Below, in pieces: positions 1-11,544 of a stretch of 64,000 nucleotides of DNA. The position numbers were made by a program, and so were the translations under genes. The stretch is taken from contig MNCI01009318.1 of assembly GCA_015680685.1 (NCBI GenBank), positions 1,018-65,017 on the forward strand. The letters are read 5' to 3'. Source of the stretch: Gnetum montanum. Lineage: Eukaryota > Streptophyta > Gnetopsida > Gnetales > Gnetaceae. The notes beneath the pieces were generated by a model. It saw only the letters and a program-made list of their open reading frames with translations, searched no databases and was not told where the DNA came from. Every line of letters begins with the position of its first letter. Positions within the stretch are counted from its first letter, which is position 1.

Positions 1-326
1 ATTTTTGATTAATTCTTATTTCTTTTCCAATGTTGATACAACCGAATTTAATCCATCGGCAAATTCATTCTTTTACATGAAAAACGTACTTCCTTCCTTG
101 CCATAGTACCATTTTCTGATTTTATCAACAAGATAATTTGGCACCTTTATCTTTTATTCAGAAGGCTTTAACATCATCATTTTTGTTTACCAGTGAATCA
201 ATCTTCTAAAAACAAACACCCATGAACCTTCAACACTAAAGCTGTAATTTACCCATAACCATAGATTCCTTCAATATTTTGAATAAAATATTTTAACTGC
301 TCCATGGAATGGCCAAATGTGCCAAC
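1..326. other. Unassigned AT-rich sequence left of element A
   Basis: This stretch shows no similarity to any part of the four element copies in the window. Homology of element A to B (reverse transcriptase, B near 15355) begins abruptly at about 327. No LTR end, target duplication or convincing reading frame is visible. It may be host DNA exposed by a deletion in A, or the edge of another insertion in A's reverse transcriptase. The sequence alone does not decide. Confidence 0.4.
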
Positions 327-1615
327 AGGTTTCTAGGTGGTTTCAAATTTTTTATTACCTTAACCTTATCAGGATCTACTCGTATCCCTATTTTAGACAC
401 TATGAATCCCAAAATTTTACCTATTTTGACTCCAAAGACACACTTCTTTGGGTTAACCCTAAGCTCATACTTGAGACAACGTTTAAGTACCAAGTCTAGG
501 TTTTTGACGTGTTGCTCAATTGTTTTTGACTTGACCGCAATGTCATCTACATAATCATTGAGAAAATTAAGCATATAATCACTAAAGATGTATGTCATCG
601 CTCGCTGATATGTAGCACCGTCATTTTTTCAACCGAATGGCATCATTGTATAACAGAACGTGCCCCATGGTGTCATGAAGGCTGTCCTGAGTTGATGTTC
701 TAAGTTGATACTAATCTGGTTGTGTCTCAAGAATCTGTCCATAAAGGTCAACAATGCATTCCTAGCAGTTGAATCAACAAGTTGATTAATACTGAGTAGG
801 GGGAAGTCATCTTTTATGGTTGCTATGTTGAGGTCACAGAAGTCAATGCATAGGAAAATGATGTCGTTCTTCTTTGGGACTACAACCATGTTGGACACCC
901 AATCAGCGTAGTCAACAGCCTGGATGAAACCGACTTGGTAAAGTTTCATGATTTTATTATGAACTACCAACACCACCTTAGGTCTAACCTTTTGTGCTTT
1001 TTGTTTCACTGGTCTGATTTTTGGATCGAGGATGATGTTATGCTGGACTATTCGAGGGTCTAGTCCTGGCATATCGGTATAGGACCAAGCAAATGCTTTC
1101 ATGTTTTCTTTTAGCACTTGAGCTATGTCATTGGCCATTTGTGGACCTAATAGAGTACTCAGTTTTAATATTTTGACTTTGCCATCGGGCATAGTAATGG
1201 GGACTTCGACGAGGGGATCTTCGGTGATGTTATCATCCTCTAAGTCCAGAGTTTTTGTCATTCCTTTAAAGCAATCAAGTATCTCTTGTGTTGATGCCAC
1301 GAAATTTCCATAAGCTAATGAGTCTAGATCAATGGACTCTAGGTTAATCTCTCTTTTGATGGCTCCATGTGGTCCATTAATAGACAGTGTTGTAAAGAGG
1401 TTCTTGCTATCCATGTGTTTATCCCTACCAATTTAAATCGGGAGCACCGTGAGCGAGGTTCTCTTGACGGACGAGTTGCTAAATACAAATTAGCTTCGTT
1501 TAATTTATGCTTTAATGAGATGGCAGAACGTAGGGGTAGTTTAATGTCATACCAAGACCATATGGTAGTTTTAGGTCTTACTGGGCCAGTGGTATTCATT
1601 TTTTCGTGGGGAACA
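327..1615 (-). pseudogene. pol: Element A pol fragment: reverse transcriptase N-terminal half
   Basis: Reverse transcriptase copies element RNA into DNA. Two minus-strand reading pieces (about 1414-629 and 598-327) give the Ty3/gypsy RT core: the DPRIVQHNI linker, VSNMVVVPKKN, a degraded LCIDFCDLN, TPWGTFCYTMMPFG and the catalytic YVDD motif. Upstream (to about 1615) a conserved N-terminal extension continues in another frame, as in B. Lesions include a stop after MMPFG, loss of the FSGYNQI motif (here FLRHNQI) and truncation at 327 before RNase H. It is non-functional. The family assignment is firm because B, C and E hold longer versions of the same domain in the same place. Confidence 0.85.
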
Positions 1616-2055
1616 ATAATGTTGTGAGTTTTATGGTTTTATGAATTTTTGGTCTTTTCACTTTGTGTTATTTTGATGCTCAGGCTAAATTGACCAAAGA
1701 ACATAAGAATGAGAAATAATGGAAAAAAATAGAATAAGCATAAAATAAGTCAGGTACGTTGGACAATTGGTTTAAAAAAAAGGTAGAAAAAAGATAGAAG
1801 GGATTTAAAAGGTACAAGACGCGAGTTATTTTGGCAAGGGTAAGTGTATGAGATGAGCGTGACTAGAGAGTGTGGTATCTTTTCAATGTAGCATGAGCAA
1901 CCCAAAGTAAAGGTAGTGTGAGTAAGAGGGATCGGTAGTGTGAGCAACAAGAAGTGAAAGCAGCATGCAACAGGGTGAGGCAGACAACGTGAGTAACAAG
2001 GCAAGGTGGGGTGGTGTGACCACGGTTCAGAGCAATGCGAGCATGAGTAACGACG
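1616..2055 (+). promoter_or_regulatory. Spacer between RT and antisense gene (A), probable antisense promoter and leader
   Basis: Non-coding stretch between the 5' end of sense RT and the first antisense exon. It matches 16756-17235 in B. It contains purine-rich runs, a weak TATA-like TTTAAAAGG near 1803 on the plus strand, and many copies of words such as GTGTGAGTAA and GCATGAGYAAC. In C and E the equivalent interval has an unambiguous TATA box; here the assignment rests on position and is weak. Confidence 0.4.
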
Positions 2056-5000
2056 ATGAAGGAGAGAGTAGCAAAAAACCACTGGAAGGGGAAGAAGCAA
2101 GCCAGTTTATTGTTCACGGAGGAGAGCGAACAACTACTTCAATGCCTTTCCCAACCCAAAATTTCATCATGGAAAAGGACTCTACGTAGGTACGTATTTG
2201 TTCCATGGTATTTGATTGCAGTGCAAGCATAGCATGAGCTATTAGGGCTATCATTTTTGCAACGTTTCAGAATGAAAATCTTTGATGGATTTTGGGGTTT
2301 GTATTGCAGTTTTCTCATGTACGTTTCAAGGGTCAGGGACGTTGCTGGGGTTTTGTGTTTCACCATTTTCTTGTGTTTTTCATGTAATGGCCTAAGTGTG
2401 GGCAGTGTAGGGATTGGTTAGTAGTTTTAGGATCAAACCTAGGGTGCGCCCAATGTGAGTAGCCCAGAGCATGTCATGGCATGAGCAATGAGGACACGCC
2501 TTAGCATGAGTCACGTTGTAAGGCACGTATAGGCCCTGGTGTGCATTGCAGGGGCATGGGTATTGTGGCCACTACGTGTTCCAGTAATCTTGTTTCTATG
2601 TGGCAATGTGAGTAGTTCAGGGTGTGAGTGTGACTATAGGGATTGAGGGGGCATGCGCGCCCCAGGGAAAGCAATTTTTTTGTGCATTTTTACGTTTGCG
2701 TGAGTTGCAGGAACTACAATTGTTTGTGCATTTTTTTCCTGGGTGTGAGTTGCAAGAACTACGATTTTTTGTGCATTTTTGCGTGGGTGTGAGCTGCAAG
2801 AACTACGATTTTTGTGCATTTTTACGTAGGCGTGAGTTGCAGGAACTACAATTTCTTTTATGGTGTGGGTAGCATCAGTGATGGTCCTTACTACTGCATG
2901 AATATTCATGAGCATTACTCATCGTGCATAAAAGCCTATGAGCATTACTCAGCATGAGTAACCAGAACCTTTTGCTTGGCAGCATGAGTAAATGTTTTTT
3001 TTTTGTTGTAGCATGAGTGGTGAGTTATGTGACTTAGTGTGAGTTGCTTCTTCTGCAGCGTCCGTAACCTTGTCACGGCGTGAGCAACTTGTTGTTGTAG
3101 CGTGAGCAGTCCTCACACACAGCATCAACTGCAGAGGTTAACGTGAACTTCATGACGCCTCTTACTCAATATTTTTTATTTACTGGTGTGATTTGACTCT
3201 AAGGACTAAATAACTTTCATAGTTTTGTGAATGTTGTTTTTAAGTGATAGTGTTTTCTAATGATTTCCAATGTTCCCTAATAAGCATTAGATAGACCAAA
3301 TGAATATCGATATTCTTGTCTCATGGGGTCTACTTGTATGTGTATCGAATGTTATTTACTTATTAGTTTTATTTACTTTTTTGTTTATTTTATTTGTTTA
3401 GTTTATATGTTTTACATTTTAAGTTACTTACTTAAGGTTCTAGCTTTGTGTAGTGGACTTAAGCCCTTTCTTTTGGTGGTGGAACTCATGGGTGTGTTGT
3501 CATGGTTTGGCCCCTTGGAGCCCAACGCACCTCGTCATGACATGAAGATCGGATCCCAAAGGTTATGGTTTCATCTGGGCTCTAGTGAATTTCTATTGTT
3601 TATCCTGCAGGGTTTTAGTGTGGTTATCTGGTCTCATTTAAGTGAACAGCTAGCTCGTAGTGTTGTTGAGACCTTACTGCCTCGCTCATCCCCTGACATA
3701 TTGGCCTTCATCATTGATGTGGATGAGGGATTATTTAAAGTTGATGGTGGTCCTATCAAGGTTCCTTGATCTACCCATCCTCTAACTCATGTTTGGGAGC
3801 TACCACTTTGTAGCCACTACAACAGCAGTAACACCCTTTTCCTAGCTTTTCGTGTGCATACATTATTCCAAAATCCACTTGGAACCATGTACAGGGTATA
3901 AAGGTAAGCACTTTTTTGATTTATCTTTATTTTTTTTGCTTGGGTGTTATACCATTGTTTATGTTTGATTATCTTTTTTCTTGGTAGGCCCGATTTTGAT
4001 GAGCACGAAATGCGCAAGAATGATGATGGACTTGACTTAATGCGTACAACCTTAGAGGCTTTCATGGTGGGCCCCACTCTTCGTGGTGTTGTGTTGGCTC
4101 AAACTAAGTATGCTATTGTCCATTATCATAAGCATTTTTCTAGGGCCTTTGAACGTTGTGAGGCTCGTGGGTGGCTACATGAAGATTGGTCTCGCAATGG
4201 ACCCACTTTTCCTCAAGCGGTTGATTCAATGCCGAGCATGCCTCACCCATTTGCTAGTGGTAAGTGATTGTGTTCTACGCTTTGTTTTTATCTTTGCTAC
4301 CCCATTTTTTATTCTGATATTGATCTTTTTTGTAACATGCTTTTACAGTGGATATTACACCTGGTGGGGTCACCATCGTGTCTGAGCGTATCAAGGGTAC
4401 TCTTTTCATGAAGTATGGGGAGATGGAGGATTTGCAACAGTGGTTGCATAGAAAGACACCTCAACACATCATCACTTTCCTAACCGATGCCGGTCTAATG
4501 AATCTTTTCAATGCCTTGACTCCTATCGTTCCTGTGACTGAGATGATTGCCATCGTTGACTCTTTCAATGATGATGTAACTTATTTTAGCACGTGGGTCC
4601 AGGGGGTTAAGGTTGCATTCCATCTGACTGCCAAATTATTTTCAGATCTCTTTGGGGTACCGACAGATGGTGTCAAAGTGATAGTGGATAAGGCGAATAG
4701 GGAAGGCCACATGATTAAGGATCTTGAGGAATGGTTGGGCATGTCACAGGGTTCCAAGGGCTTCCCTATGCAAGTGGACACTAAAGTGACATAAGTGAAT
4801 TTGTTGTACCCATTTTTTAGAGCATGGGCATTTCCCAAGTCTCTTTCTCAAGTGAGAACTCTTGGGGTAGAGCCTGCACGTATCATGTGCTCGGTCCTAG
4901 AGACTTTTATGTGTTATAACTGGGCACAGGTTTTGGTTTTGGGCTTTCGTGGGGAGATTATTAGATTATTCTCTAATGTGAATGCGTAGTCCCACTTCAC

Positions 5001-6612
5001 TTTTGCATTTTTTGCAGGCTATCTCTGTAGGTTTGTCGAGTTCTTAATGGTCTATGGAGATTATCATTATGTGTTAAGGGATCGCTCATAGTTGTCTTGC
5101 CCCTGGATCCGTCATTTATTCGACACCACCAGATCCTAAGATCCACCAGAAGGTATCGATGAATCAGTCTCCGTTACCATGGGAGGTGCAACCAGTTTTT
5201 CCCACCACTCGCATGATAGCTTGGGGTTGGAACCACCCATACTGTACATAGATATTAAGAGAGCCAAGCGCTTGATCCAGGAGACCGTCGGGAAAGCCAA
5301 GGCTAAAGTGAAAAGAGTTGAGCATTCGAAAGCACTTGCTACGGAGGTGAGACCTCCAAGTATGAAGAAGATTTGATTCACCTTGCCAGGAGCAGGTAAG
5401 TTTCTCTTCTTCTTCTTCTCTTTTTTTTTTGCTTTAAGTTTTTTTTATTTCCTTTTGAATTTATTTGCTTACTTAAGTATGCATATCTATTATGTCATGC
5501 TAACTTTCTATTTGTTGGTGTTAACAGAGTGTACCCCTGAGAGGGAAAGGGAAGAGTTAGCTCCGATGGGTGAACCTGAAATGGTTATCATTGGGTGTGA
5601 TGAAGAGGAGGAAACTAGAAAAGAAGTAGTTGAGACTATTCCCCTCTTACAAGAAGAGGATGCAACGAACTCCATGGAAGTGATGCTTGCTAATGCTTTA
5701 GATGCCCTTAAGCATTTGAGCGAGGAGAGAGGTGTCTTTGACAGTTTCTTTGATGGATCTCTACACCTTGGTGATTCGCCTAAGCTGACCAACAAGGGGC
5801 CTCTTGGTAAGTCTTGTTAGCTTGATTCAAATTTTGTACTTTTTAGTTTTGTATATTATTTTGTTTATCATGGCTCTTCTTAACATCATACATGGATGTC
5901 GAAGCGCCTGAAGCACATGTATCTCAGGTGGATGGGTTAGAATTAGAGGCCCCAGTTGAGGTGCCTTACCATACAGATTCAACATCCATCGATCCATTGA
6001 GGTTGTGGTATGAGATGCCCAATAAGGTGGACTTTGTTACCGGCATTGTCAAAGATGTTGTTATTCGTCTACAATAGGCTCACCCTGAATTAGGTGTGTT
6101 ACTCTATACTAAGCACCTAGGTTCCTCATATTTATGCATCTTTTGGAGTTTTCTTGTTGGCTCATGTAATGTTTGTACTTGTAGGTAAGAAAATTCAATG
6201 GAATCCATCCGAGGCTACCCATATTGATGGTAGTTCAAAATTGCCCAAAGATGTTGAGCATATTCCAAGAAGTATTTATCATGCAATTTCGGGTTGTGTG
6301 GTTCCAAATGCCAAATCTCTCTGGACCTGTAGGTGCTCAATTGAACAATTATGGATTGAAATTCAGTCATTGAAAGGAAATTTGAAAAAAGTAATATAGG
6401 ACAGGAATGATTTGTAGGCCCGTTATGATTTTTTCTCTACTAGATTGGTCGATGATAGTACCTAGCGGACATCCGAGATCATATGCACGCTATTGGGCAA
6501 GCTTGAATAGAAAAGTGGAGGTGATTCAGGATCTGGCCAAACAGCAAGCCTAGATGGACTTGTTGAATAGGAAGTGCCATGACTGGAAGTCCTTTGCATC
6601 CAAGGTACATGA
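2056..6612 (+). pseudogene. Antisense gene of element A (seven recognisable exons, truncated)
   Basis: Plus-strand spliced gene lying inside a minus-strand element. Exons inferred by comparison with B: 2056-2189, 3454-3903, 3988-4259, 4349-5395, 5528-5806, 5890-6093, 6185 to about 6612. Introns are GT-AG except before exon 6, where the acceptor reads AT instead of the AG kept in B. Exon 1 starts MKER and carries FTEESEQLLQ, which matches E (FAEETEAMLQ). Central exons contain FSDLFGVPTDGVKV. Stops lie at 3767 (TGA), 3899 (TAA, shared with B), 4792 (TAA) and 5089 (TAG, shared with B). The coiled-coil exon is cut short at about 6612, where the sequence jumps to gag. Function is not recognised; see the E copy for the best-preserved full frame. 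Confidence 0.75.
2676..2852 (+). repeat. Four-copy minisatellite in antisense intron 1 (A)
   Basis: Four degenerate units of about 44 bp, each with a TTTGTGCATTTTT segment followed by GTGAGTTGCAGGAACTAC or a close variant. Element B has about two units at 17857-17950, so copy number changed since the two diverged. The repeat lies inside intron 1 of the antisense gene. Confidence 0.8.
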
Positions 6613-9577
6613 ATGGGATCAATTGTAACCATTGGTTTTGGCTTCTTGGCCATTCCTGATTTTTCAACTTCGTTACTTGTCCTTGGCTTGTCAGTTGTCG
6701 GAGCCATGGGTACAGCATTTAAGGGCCCCAACTTATGACCTTGGTGTCCTCTTTCCAAATGTTCCCTAGTCAACCTATCTGCAAGGCGTTCTCATGAAGG
6801 TCGTGGGGGAGTTGTTGGGGTCTGAACATCAAGTTGCTTCAGGACCTAGATGACAAATGGAATGGGGTGGATTTGTAATGGCACTATTGGTGGTTGAGCG
6901 TCAGGGTGTTTAGGCACTCAGATTATGAATCGAGTGGGATGAGTTGGCATTTAAGCTGCCGGAGTTTGAACATTCGGTTATCTAGGCACCCTAATGGCAA
7001 ATGGAGTTGGTCCAGTTTGGGGTTGTATGTCTATGGCTGCAACAGCAGGCGGTACCCAGATCACAAAGGGAGCAGGTTTGGTTTGTGAGGGTATGTTTGT
7101 TGTTGTCATCATGGGAGGTGCCCGGATGATGAACGATTTTTGAGGTGTTCAGGATGTATGTGTTGGAAATGAGGATTGGGGAGATGGTGTTGATGCTATA
7201 GGAACATGAATCACAAAGGGTTTTCTAAGTATTTCTTGTTCGTTGGTGACATGGATTGTGTTGATCACGTAAGGAGCCTCCTTAGTGTTAAGGGGATCTT
7301 TATACATGCCCATAGATTGATTTTGTGGTTTCACAGGGTTAGCTTCGTCAAAGGTTATTTCACCCCTATTTATCATATGTTGTATGTCTTCTTTTAGGGT
7401 GAAACAATAGTTGGTTCTATGCCTATTTCATTGATGATACTCACAAAATCTATCTAGCCTAAAGCCTCTTGGAAATGGAGGCTCATTTGGTATTTCCAAG
7501 CTTGGGTTTTTGATCAATTCATAGTATTGATCATGTTTTTCAGCTGCCGTAGGGGACAACTACTTATATTTGATGGCCCCATCCTTTAAAAGTTGATCTA
7601 GTAGTTGCGAAGGCTTCATAGGCAACAATGTATATTGAGTAGGTTCTTTTCTTTCAAATGTACTAGCGTGACCCGTGTTAGCAGTTTGCGTGAAGGATGG
7701 TTCGGGTGTGGGTGAGGCAGCGGTTCTCTCATAGTTAACGGGAACAATAGGCTATTTCCCTTTTTGTCCCACGTTATTGGGCTGAGTTGTCTCTGCTATT
7801 GCTGCTACTATTGCTTTAGCCTTTTCTTTGTCTTTCTTCGTGTGTTGATTTTTAAAGGCTGAATAAGCAGGGTCGTGACTATTTTGGGCTACCTCCTCTA
7901 TGTTTTTTATCTAGACAAAATCTTGGCTCAAAGTGCAAGCGTTTAAATAGTAGAGCTTTGAATTAATGAAGTCATTCACGGCTCCTTTAAGAATCATAAG
8001 TATGTTTCCAGGATTGGCTCGTGAAGTTTGTTAAGTGCAGCACTCCATCTCTAGATGAACTTTTGCATAGGTTCTAGTGGTGATTGCTTTATTTGGATCA
8101 GACTGTCTAAAGCTGCTTCAGGCTTCAAGTTGTACTTAAACCTGGTAACAAACTAGTGTAACAGATCCTCTAGAGAGGATATAGAGTTACGAGGTAAGGC
8201 TCTGTACCAGTCTAAGTCTCTTCCTCTTAAAGACATGGCAAACATGCATAGGATTGCGTGGGACCAAGCTTGAAGCAACATACATTCTAATCTAAATGTT
8301 ACTAAGTGGGCGTTGGGGTCTCCTTCCCTTTTATATTTTGTCAATTAAGGCAATGAAACTCCCTTGGGTAGAGTTAAAGGTGGCACTGACGAGCTGATCG
8401 GATCATCTTGGTAGAAATCCAATACTTTAAGCTCTTCATTGTTAGTGATTTTGAGGCACTTTACCTCATCAGTGAGCTCTTGCATCATCCTTTTGGCTTC
8501 AACCCATTCTTGGGCACTCGGTGGAGTGGTAAGTTGGCTAGTTTGAGTGCTATACAAGTTAGACTACTGTACAGTCGGTAGGAATGATGATTTTTCAGTT
8601 GTTAATGGTTGTACTTAAGTGACGTTCATGGATGGAATTGTAGCAGGTGGTATTCTGTAATGAGCGGGTTGATATTGTTGCATGCTAGTCATGGCCCACT
8701 ATCCAATTACGATTTGTGAGGGGATGCCCTGAACTTGTTGATTCGAAGTGGTGAAGGATGTCCCTTGGATTTGCACTCATGGTATATAGTGAGTAGATGT
8801 AGAAGTGGGTATCGCAGATGGCATCCCAATTACTTGGGATGAGAAGGTCCCTCCTACATTAGTTTGAGAGGGGGGTTGTTGGGGTTGTACTTGTAGGAGA
8901 GGGGATAACATGGTGACTGGACGAATAATGGAGATGGGTGCATTGAACTGAGTATTGGTCATGGGGAGAGTGGGAATAAGAGTGGGTGCTTCCAGTTGAG
9001 GTACATGTGCTTGAGTGCTTTTAAATGCGTGAAGGGACATGGTCTCTCTTGTGAAAGGGTGAAATAATGAGTTCGCGTAAGTATGCGGATTGAGAGTATG
9101 GTAAGAATCCCCATGTTCGGATTGAGCCGTGAAATTATCTTCCTCATCTCCATTTTGAGGCTCTATGATGGGTTGGCATGAGGTTTGGTTCCTTGCCATG
9201 AGGAGTTGGGATAGGACTTCATGGTAGGATTCAATGAGGGGGATGACATCATAGGCGGTGGGAGTAAAGTCATGACCTCCTTTGTGAATTAGCTCATAAT
9301 GTCTCTTTACTTCTAATTCAGTTTGGTTAATAGCCAGGTTAGCCTGAATTTTAACACAAATAAAGTTATATTGTTCAGGAATTAGGATGGTGAACGTGGG
9401 ATCTCTACCTTGCAGTCTTAGTGAGAGGCAAGGTGGCCCCTGAGGGTTCATCTCACCAAAGGCAACTATCGACTCAGCAGCAGTGACAGGACCAGAGATT
9501 GTGGTACTGAAGTTGAAGACGGGCATGGCGGTGGTGTTGGTCTTTGCGGAGTCCATTATGAGTGATTGTGAAGACAA
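6613..9577 (-). pseudogene. gag: Element A gag
   Basis: Structural capsid/nucleocapsid polyprotein read right to left. The N-terminal 266 codons (9577-8777) are open, starting MSSQSL and containing LSLRLQGRDPTF, an acidic stretch and a Pro/Gln-rich tail. After stops come the Retrotrans_gag-like core (8557-8345 with KRMMQELTDEVKCLK; 8344-8153 with HLVTFRLECMLLQAW and DWYRALPRNS), the zinc-knuckle region near 7440 (in A the first Cys/His pair is degraded), and a stretch of P-x-VI-x-VP repeats (7376 to about 6780). Protease is absent because of the deletion joining gag to antisense exon 7 at about 6615. Multiple stops and frameshifts mark a pseudogene. Confidence 0.8.
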
Positions 9578-10286
9578 CGTATGGAAGAAATTAGAGTGTA
9601 AGAGAGAGAAAATTCATGCTAAGTGTCAGTAGCGTATGGTCAATAGCGTGTGAAATATGCAACGTATGGCAAGAAACTATGAGCAGCATATGAAATATGC
9701 AGCGTATGACAAGTATAGGCAGCATAAAGAAGAATAAACAGTGTATGAAATGATATGAGAAGCATATGAAATATGTAGTGTTTCAGTGTGTACCCTAAAC
9801 AAGCTAGAGCATGTCCACCCTAAATTGATGTAACATGTAGCTCTAAAAAAGGAAAACAGTGTGTGAATGCTGAAGTAAAGCATGTTGCCCGGAAACTGAA
9901 ATGCAAAAATGCAAGTGAGTTTAAAATGCAGCGTCTGACCTATGGGACAATGTGTGGATGCTGAGTGCAGTGTCTGGGAGGGAAAACTGAGTTGCTAGAT
10001 GTTGTTAACGGCATCTGAGAAGGGAGAAAATGATGAGAGATGCTAGGAACCACGTTTGAAGCTAGAACATAGTACAGGGCACTGGTGGAAGCATCAGGAT
10101 TTGAGAATAGAGTGCAGGACACTATGGTTTAAATAGGAATGTGTCTAGAACATCCAAAATTGCCTCCAGGACTACAAGAGAAGGGTTTAATGGATGCTAG
10201 TAACAAGGCAGCGTGTGGAATCTGGATCTGGGATGCTAAGAAGCAGATGCAAATAAAAATCCATCCTCCTTCTAGCATCAATTTAT
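9578..10286 (-). other. Element A 5' leader and primer-binding site
   Basis: Untranslated leader between gag and the 5' LTR, about 0.7 kb. It is built from short recurrent words such as CAGCGTATGA, GCAGCATATGAAATATG and CAGCGTCTG. The PBS-like sequence lies next to the LTR (10268-10286; the sense strand reads a decayed TTGATGCTAGAAGGAGG, which is TTGGCGCTAGAAGGAGG in B). The tRNA partner is not assigned. No coding potential is supported. Confidence 0.6.
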
Positions 10287-11544
10287 TGTACCATCCAAAA
10301 TTGTCGGCGTGAGGCTAGAATGAAATGGACGTCAAGAGATCTACGAAAGAAACAGTAAGACCCCACCTTCGCACGAGGGCAAGCTAGAAATAAAAAAAGG
10401 CAGAGTGCCTTGTATGGTCTACGTGCAGATCAAACATGGACTTCCCCTAACGTACGTAGTTGCGATGCACTGGGTTGTACGTAAACGGATGTAAACGAAA
10501 ATGTAAATGAATGTACGGAATGTAAAATGGGAAAGCAAAGCATAAACAAAGATAATGAAAATTGTAAAAAATTTGAATAGCACAAACAGAGAATAATGAA
10601 TGGAAAAAATTGCAGCTATGTGTATTGATTGACAATTACAAAAAGTGCACTAGTCAGAATGTAGTTGCAGATTGATCGCAAGGCAGACCTTTAGCCCCTA
10701 TGTGAAGGGTGTACAGACTCTGGGAGGTTGTAGGTTTCTGGTTGCAGGTGTGCAGCCTGATCAAAATTGCTCCAAGTGCTTGGCATGACCAACTCTAGGT
10801 AATGCTCAATCGTACCAGATAATGATGATGAGATTCACCAACTCTCTCTAGATATCGATGCCCTAAAATTTTCCATCCCTGGATTAGTGTGAGATCGAGG
10901 TATTTATGCAGGTTTGAGCACAAGATTTGAATCTTTGCAGACGATCAATGGTTGTCGGATGCAAGAAATGCAGATCGGGCAATAGGTGTGAATCTTTTGA
11001 CCGAATGCACAGAATTTTACAATGTACAAGGAGCGGCGTGACCAAGATCTTTTATGTTGGCATGTATAATCCACAGTGTAAGGGCTTGATACGCTAAAAA
11101 AATGTAAGATGTACAATGAATGTTAGAGTACAAAAGTGGATCTAGATGCCTAGCCTCCAGATCTGTAGATCTGTGCTATGTTTGCTCTGCCAAGGCCTCC
11201 AGCATGCATGAATCTGGCTTTGGTGTGTCTGCAGCGTGTCCTAGTGTCAGCGTCTGGCATCCAACGTATAGCATCCAGCATCCCAGTGTTTACGTTGTGC
11301 ATACGCTAGTGTCAGCATGCCAGTGTGACCTTCGACATGTCTAATGTTTATCATGCATTTTGAGAAAATTTTTGACTTGTGAGACCCATTTTCGGAGTGG
11401 ATCTGCATGCCTAAGGTCGAGAGCATTCTACACGTCTATTTCAACCTAATTTGGAGGCTATTTTTGCATACTTTTGGTTGGTCACGCTATGGTCATGCTA
11501 CCCAGTGTGACCTCAACGTGACCAAGTGTTTATGCCCTATTTCA
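10287..11544 (-). repeat. LTR shared by elements A (5' LTR) and B (3' LTR)
   Basis: A 1258-bp LTR with TGTACC at the left and TTTCA at the right on the plus strand, i.e. TGAAA...GGTACA in sense. PBS and gag of A lie immediately left; a polypurine tract and the 3' region of B lie immediately right. One LTR therefore bounds two internal regions. A TATA-like CATAAATA is at 10902-10909 (minus). The R-U5 half matches the other B LTR (44140-44563), but the U3 half does not, which suggests recombination or a large deletion. Confidence 0.85.

Larger units (their letters stand above)
327..11544 (-). mobile_element. Element A: partial Tat-lineage Ty3/gypsy retrotransposon
   Basis: Minus-strand copy of the A/B subfamily. 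From right to left it has a 5' LTR (10287-11544), leader, gag (about 6618-9577), a truncated antisense gene (plus strand, 2056 to about 6612) and an RT fragment (327-1615). RNase H, integrase and the 3' LTR are missing at the left, where unrelated sequence begins. An internal deletion near 6615 has removed the 3' end of the antisense gene and the protease, joining antisense exon 7 directly to gag. The 5' LTR also serves as the 3' LTR of B, so A and B form an LTR-internal-LTR-internal tandem. Confidence 0.8.

Noticed and set aside
2617-2915. Cysteine-rich small frames on both strands
   Set aside because: They arise from the intron 1 minisatellite (about 44-bp units) and are not conserved in B.
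3454-5395. Env-like glycoprotein in the extra gene
   Set aside because: The frame is antisense to pol, has introns, and shows no signal peptide, transmembrane segment or cysteine pattern.
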